A stretch of DNA of 64,000 nucleotides from Bacteroidota bacterium (GTDB lineage: Bacteria > Bacteroidota > Bacteroidia > Chitinophagales > Saprospiraceae). This document shows, one piece after another, positions 63,695-64,000 of this stretch. Position 1 is the first letter of the stretch. Each line of letters begins with the position of its first letter. The notes under the pieces were generated by a model. It was not told the DNA's origin. It ran no database searches and saw only the letters and a list, made by a program, of their open reading frames with translations. The stretch lies in contig CAUJDW010000149.1 of assembly GCA_963169455.1 (NCBI GenBank), positions 26,882 through 90,881 of the forward strand. Direction: 5' to 3'. The position numbers were made by a program, and so were the translations under genes.

Positions 63695-64000
63695 TCAGCC
63701 TGCTTTTTGAGCCCTGTGAAAATCCGAAGGCGATTGCCCGGAAAACTTTTTGAACGCCCGGTTGAATGTGGCCTTGCTGCTGAACCCGCTTTCGAAAGCG
63801 ATACCCAGCAAAGACAGGTGTGCGAATTCTTCCGAACGGATCTTGCGCTTTACTTCTTCCACGCGGTACGCATTGATGAAATCATTGAAATTTTTGTCCA
63901 GGCTGGTATTTAGTATGCGGGACAGCGTAGTGGGAGATACCTGCACCTGCGCCGCCAGGCCAGTCAGGGTTAGCTCGGGCAGAAGGTAAGGGCGTTCCGT
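63695..64000 (-). CDS. AraC-family transcription regulator, C-terminal part (cut by the window edge)
   Basis: Only the last ~101 codons are in the window; the gene continues beyond position 64000. They contain the AraC-type double helix-turn-helix: LTGLAAQVQVSPTTLSRILN (first HTH), FNDFINAYRVEEVKRKI, and LSLLGIAFESGFSSKATFNR followed by AFKKFSGQSPSDFHRAQ (second HTH, with the classic G-F-x-S-x-x-x-F-x-R-x-F-K pattern). The first, sensory part cannot be seen. It lies 110 bases upstream of the S41 gene in the same direction and may regulate it. Confidence 0.93.
   Translation of the reverse strand, partial: TERPYLLPELTLTGLAAQVQVSPTTLSRILNTSLDKNFNDFINAYRVEEVKRKIRSEEFAHLSLLGIAFESGFSSKATFNRAFKKFSGQSPSDFHRAQKAG

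Noticed and set aside
1..64000. tRNA, rRNA, CRISPR arrays, transposases, integrases or attachment sites
   Set aside because: None was found on reading the gaps between genes; the dispersed repeats seen are short and non-coding.

Overview
The window is a GC-rich stretch of a Bacteroidota chromosome, most likely class Saprospiria (Saprospiraceae/Lewinella-like); this is inferred from gene content, not from a marker-gene tree. Supporting signs are a short RpoD of the Bacteroidota type (288 aa, no region 1.1), a very large surface protein ending in a gliding-motility/type IX secretion (T9SS type B) C-terminal domain, a DUF2795 protein, a TTTG-N19-TAnnTTTG promoter of the Bacteroidota type, and an aldolase-dehydrogenase fusion for rhamnose breakdown. 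No rRNA, tRNA, CRISPR array, transposase or phage gene was seen.

Positions 1-12.2 kb are mainly housekeeping: the tail of an unidentified gene and its terminator, rpoD, a lipoprotein, a membrane-anchored unknown, a Nudix-like protein, cmk, a large helical unknown, a DUF2795 protein, an exported transglutaminase-like protein, queA, and a coupled set of two arginyl/leucyl-tRNA-protein-transferase-like paralogues plus an exported protein. Positions 12.5-17.1 kb hold the giant T9SS type B protein with a CUB domain and about nine Ig/PKD-like repeats. Then come xseB-xseA, ftsH, a small unknown and an alpha/beta hydrolase.

Positions 22.1-26.4 kb hold a three-gene set: an exported, C-terminally membrane-anchored TPR-CHAT (caspase-like) protein faces an ECF sigma factor that is translationally coupled to a single-pass membrane TPR protein resembling an anti-sigma factor. 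The parts recall the TPR-CHAT protease / sigma-inhibitor / ECF sigma logic known from type III-E CRISPR loci, but there is no CRISPR component here and the topology suggests action in the cell envelope. This is the best candidate for an undescribed system.

Positions 26.5-29.5 kb hold a GT39-type glycosyltransferase and small unknowns. Positions 29.6-38.7 kb form a tightly packed eight-gene operon (RhaD/E fusion, RhaI, sugar kinase, LutA, LutB, LutC, an NCS1-like permease and a 57-aa membrane protein). It should take L-rhamnose to dihydroxyacetone phosphate and lactate, and lactate to pyruvate. A secreted esterase diverges from it.

Positions 40.5-50.1 kb hold two adjacent giant proteins (1408 and 1780 aa) without signal peptides or any domain I recognise. 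Positions 50.3-57.6 kb hold a beta-mannan cassette (GH26 mannanase, GH130 phosphorylase interrupted by a one-base frameshift, cellobiose/mannobiose 2-epimerase) and a divergent GH38-like enzyme. The last part holds cdd, a saccharopine-dehydrogenase-like gene, a polysaccharide flippase without an ATG start, an MBL hydrolase, an S41 peptidase and a truncated AraC-type regulator.

Non-coding structure includes two degraded copies of a long palindromic element (2.4 kb and 54.1 kb), a 39-bp tandem repeat between ftsH and xseA with a related copy at 12.26 kb, and an 18-bp inverted repeat between the T9SS gene and xseB.
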